Assembly (NCBI GenBank): GCA_024291935.2
Contig: CM044326.1
Location: 31,495,948-31,559,947 of the forward strand
Length of the DNA stretch: 64,000 nucleotides
Reading direction: 5' to 3'
From: Okapia johnstoni
Taxonomy: Eukaryota; Chordata; Mammalia; Artiodactyla; Giraffidae
Shown piece by piece: positions 60,784-64,000 of this stretch. Below the pieces are notes generated by a model. The model was not told the origin of the DNA. It was given only the letters and a program-made list of their open reading frames with translations, and did not search any database. The first letter of the stretch is position 1; every line of letters begins with the position of its first letter. The translations under genes were made by a program, and so were the position numbers.

Positions 60784-63700
60784 ACACACACTCTCTCTCT
60801 CTCTCTCCCCCCCGTGGAACCCTCCCAAAGCTTCAGCTCCCCCAGCTCCCTGTCTGTCCTGCCTGCCTGAAATTAGGGACCCCCCAAAGCTGCAGTCCCC
60901 CAGCCCTGGGGGCTGTGGAGGGTGGACAGCTCCTGCAGCCTCTAGACTCTGTGGCCAGGCACACCCCCATCTGAGGCTTCCCTGTGAGGTGCCAGCCAGG
61001 CCCTGACAGCCCCTCCAGGAGCAGGCTTCCCGCTTCCATCAGCTCACCTGCCCCAGGAAGCTCTTGGAGGGGCGGGGCGCTGACTCGGCCCAAGGTCAAC
61101 CGAACTCAGGACCACCGGGCCAGGTCAAGACCCAGCCCTGCCCTGCCTGGCCCGCCACCCCTTTCTCCACCCTTTGGGGGCACTAGTGGTGTCTGCTGCA
61201 CGAACACACGGAAGGCACAGTGAAGCGCCAGGCATCCCGAGACGCGGCCCTGGCGCTGCCAGCACCCAGCCCCGCGCTCTCCCTCCCAGCGTTGGCCCCA
61301 GGGCTGCGTGCATCTGAGCATCTGGAGTGTGACGGACAGAGCGACCAGCACAGCCACTTGCCCCAGGCTGCTCTGTGCCCAGAATACCCCCCCCTACACT
61401 CCGCCAGCGTGAGGGCACCCAGGGCTCTGAGACCTGGGGGAGGCCACTGCGGGGTTCTGGCTGCTGGCCAAGGCCACCACCACGTGCTCACCCTCTCTGT
61501 GCGCATGGCCACGCCCTCACCTGCTCATGTTCCACCCAGCCAGGCGGGACCCTGCCCCGCAGCAGGATTCTGGATGGAGGGGGCCGGCGGGGCCCCAGGG
61601 CGGGCTTGAGCTCCAGGCACTGGGAGAACTTGTGGAGCAAGGCTGGGCCCCAATGACCGCTGAGGAATCTTCCAGGGAAGTTCTGCCCCTCGGAGCTACA
61701 CAGATCCACCCCCATCCAGGACCATATGCTGTGGCACTTGCCCCTGGCCTTTGCCAGCCATTCCTGAAGCCTCCACCCCGCGCCCCAGTCTCTGGGCCCC
61801 CTCCTCAGCGTGGACAAGAGTAAGGCTGCCCCCTGCGAGGGCTGGAGGCCAGCAGGGCTGCTCTGGCATTCCTGCACCCAGTGCCCTGAGGGGCCAATGT
61901 GTGCGCCGGGACCACTGCTGAGCCCGGGCCAGAGCCAGCTGCCTACCCCCGGAGTCCACCCCTCCCTGCCCTTCCTCCAGGCCTGGCCGAGTCACAGACA
62001 CTCAGACATTCCCAGGGCCTATTTTTAGCAGCTTGTCTCCCAGGACCCCCTGTCTGCCCCAAGGTCCTGCCCCAGGTGGCCCTGAGGTGGGGACGGGGGC
62101 GGGGGGAGGGGCGGGGAGCGGATGGAATCTGTGCTTTCCCAGGAGGGCTCTGACTCTGTTCTCCAGGCCAGAGACCCGCCCAGGTAGGAGCGGGTCCCTC
62201 CCCTCCTCTGTTGGAAGCAGGCCTGAGATGCAGAGGGGCTGGGGGCACCTGCGACTGTGAGCCCCTCAGCCAGCCCTGCCAGGGCCTGCAGCTCGACTCA
62301 TTGAGGTGCCCCTGCCCTCCCTAGCCCCCCAGACTGAGCCTGGTGCCAGGAATCTCTGTATCCTGGAGCCAAAGGCCATGCAGAATGGCCTCAGATTCCA
62401 GCCTCACCAGTTCGGCAGCTGGGCGTGTCCTCGCCCCAGACCCACCCCTGCAGCTGGCCAGGCCCTGAGAAAGTGTGCAGCCCACACCTGGCCGCCTCTC
62501 CCTGCAGTCTTCCCTGGCCCAGCCCCCAGCGGCCCAGGGCCAGGCTCGCAGGCGCTCGGTGACTTCTTCACCCTCAGCCCCTGGAACCACGGCCACTACC
62601 AGTGCGCTGGTGCTCGAAAAAGGTCATACCCCCTCCAGGCGTGGAGGGGCTCAGGGAGGCTAGCCAAGCAGGGCGGGGTCCCCAGGGAGCCTTCGCAGCA
62701 GAGGGGCAGCCCAGGGCTGGCACTGGGGGGTCACTGGCCCAGGGGAAGCTGGTGGGGCTGGGAGGGAGAGGGGCTGGGGGGTCTAGGGCAGGAGTCAGGG
62801 GATTCCGGGCCTCAGGAAGTGGGGACAGAGGAAGGTGAAGAGATGCCTGGTGTGGGGGGCAGGGGAACACCAGCCAGGGCCCAGGAGGCTGATGGGGTGC
62901 AGGGGTGTTCGGAGGGCCCTGTGGAGGACGTGGGGAAGACTGGACGGGTGGGAGGAGGGTGCGGCTGGGGAGCAGGGTGTCAGAGGAGGCCAGGGCGCTG
63001 TGCCCAGCCCTGGGGTTCTGGAGTGGAGAGAGGAGCTTAGATGGCATTTCAGGGCCGCCTCGCTGGCCTGGCCAGCAGGGTGGGGTGGAGGCCGGGCAGG
63101 GGCAGGCGGAGAGGGCGGCCCACCGCACACAGGCCTCTGCGGCATCTTGCGGGGGTGCCCGAGGAAACAGCTGACTCGTGGGGAGGCTCCCTGGAGCTGG
63201 GGTCCCGGAGGGAGCCCCGGCAGCGCGGGGCCCCCCGCGGCCCCCACTGGCGGCACCCGGCGACCGCAAGGAGCCCGGCGGGAGCTGCCCCGCCCCGGTT
63301 TCCATGACAACCCCGGGGAAACAAACACGGAGCCTCAGCATTCTCCCGCGAGCAGGAAACGGAACGCGGCCTCTCCAGCCTGACCCCGCGAGTGGGAGGT
63401 ACTAGTGCCAGGCAGGTTGCGGCCGATCCTGCCTCAGGGGGACCCGGTGCCCCTCACCCTGCCCTCAAGGCGGCAGTCACACAATAGGTGTCCCTCCTCC
63501 CGGGTTTGGGGGAAGGGCTGGCAGGAGATCGCGTTTCCCTCCGCGTAGTTTCCACGGGAGCTTCACAGAGGAGGAGGGGCCCAGCTATGCTCTCAGCAGC
63601 CCCCACCGGCTGGACGGCAGGAAGTTCCCATCCGGCAAGGGGAGCCCTTGGCAAGGGCGGGCCTGGGGGTGCCCCCAACGACCTCCCAACTAAGGAGCCT

Positions 63701-64000
63701 CGGCTTGGCAGGAGGGAGGCGGGAATGGGGAGAATCGTCCCAGCCGCTTCTCTGAGTGCACCCCTTACCTCTGCCCGGGGTGAAAGCGGGGCGCCCCTGG
63801 GGTACCTGCACCTCCCACTCCGTGGGGCAGGCCAACCCGCCTTGCACATCCTGGCTGCGTTCCCGGCGCCGGCCAAGTGCAAGGAGACACTGCTGCCCAC
63901 GCTGGAAGCCCGGACTGGCCGGGAAGAGGGAGGGCGGCTTGGCATTGCAGACACCGAGCCGGCCGCTCCACCCGAGGGACACGGATGGCTGCTCGAAGGA
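59151..64000. other. Intergenic DNA between CRIP1 and (expected) CRIP2
   Basis: I looked for CRIP2 LIM-domain exons on the minus strand and found none, so CRIP2 should begin beyond the right edge. The stretch is GC-rich with C- and G-runs (59,786-59,797; 60,236-60,262). A short plus-strand frame at 60,602-60,727 is discussed as a finding. Confidence 0.5.
60743..60806. repeat. (CA)n(CT)n microsatellite
   Basis: About 20 CA units with one TA interruption, followed by about eight CT units. Confidence 0.95.

Noticed and set aside
59151..64000. CRIP2 exons
   Set aside because: The expected LIM-domain codons (for example for CHKPCY or SYIYD) are not visible on the minus strand, so CRIP2 is taken to lie beyond the right edge.

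Overview
This is a mammalian nuclear genome window from a ruminant, most likely a bovid. The evidence is dense BovB (RTE-type) LINE sequence, Bov-tA/Bov-A tRNA-derived SINEs, CHR-type SINEs and ruminant L1 3' ends, together with spliced genes and CpG islands. Most open reading frames in the GC-rich parts are chance frames. Only three host protein genes can be supported, all on the minus strand: TMEM121 (27,926-28,884), TEDC1 (also called C14orf80; eight coding exons, 47,284-53,560) and CRIP1 (four coding exons plus a 3' UTR exon, about 56,650-58,138). Their order and strand match the human 14q32.33 block CRIP2-CRIP1-TEDC1-TMEM121-IGH, seen here in reverse. CRIP2 should therefore lie just right of the window, and the 3' end of the immunoglobulin heavy-chain (IGH) locus just left of it.

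Layout. Bases 1-600 are a short-period tandem repeat. Bases 2,450-17,030 are a duplicated, retroelement-riddled region. A module of a few hundred bases occurs four times (about 2.45, 12.25, 14.94 and 16.67 kb); two copies carry BovB sequence at exactly the same point and two do not. The first two copies contain G-rich repeats that resemble immunoglobulin switch DNA. Two strong CTCF-type motifs (5,537 and 17,324), both with the motif on the minus strand, lie inside or beside this region. By synteny this is the interval that holds the IGH 3' regulatory region and its boundary elements in other mammals; that identification is inference. A CpG island (6.9-7.8 kb), an old SINE-interrupted L1 (8.0-10.8 kb), more SINEs and a 32-bp minisatellite (24.05-24.77 kb) fill the space up to TMEM121.

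From 32.7 to 44 kb the DNA is a low-GC graveyard of nested retroelements: a MaLR-like LTR, L1 pieces in both orientations, many SINEs, and a class II endogenous retrovirus (39,887-42,767). The provirus has a complete 5' LTR, a Lys-tRNA-type primer binding site, a broken gag and only the last ~45 bases of a 3' LTR, all between perfect 6-base target duplications. From 44 kb rightward the DNA is GC-rich again and holds TEDC1, CRIP1 and intergenic DNA leading toward CRIP2.

Functional picture: a membrane protein of unclear function (TMEM121), a centriole protein (TEDC1) and a small LIM zinc-binding protein (CRIP1) lie beside a probable lymphocyte regulatory domain. TMEM121 and TEDC1 each show one apparent frameshift in a GC-rich stretch, which looks more like sequence error than gene loss. 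CRIP1 is intact.
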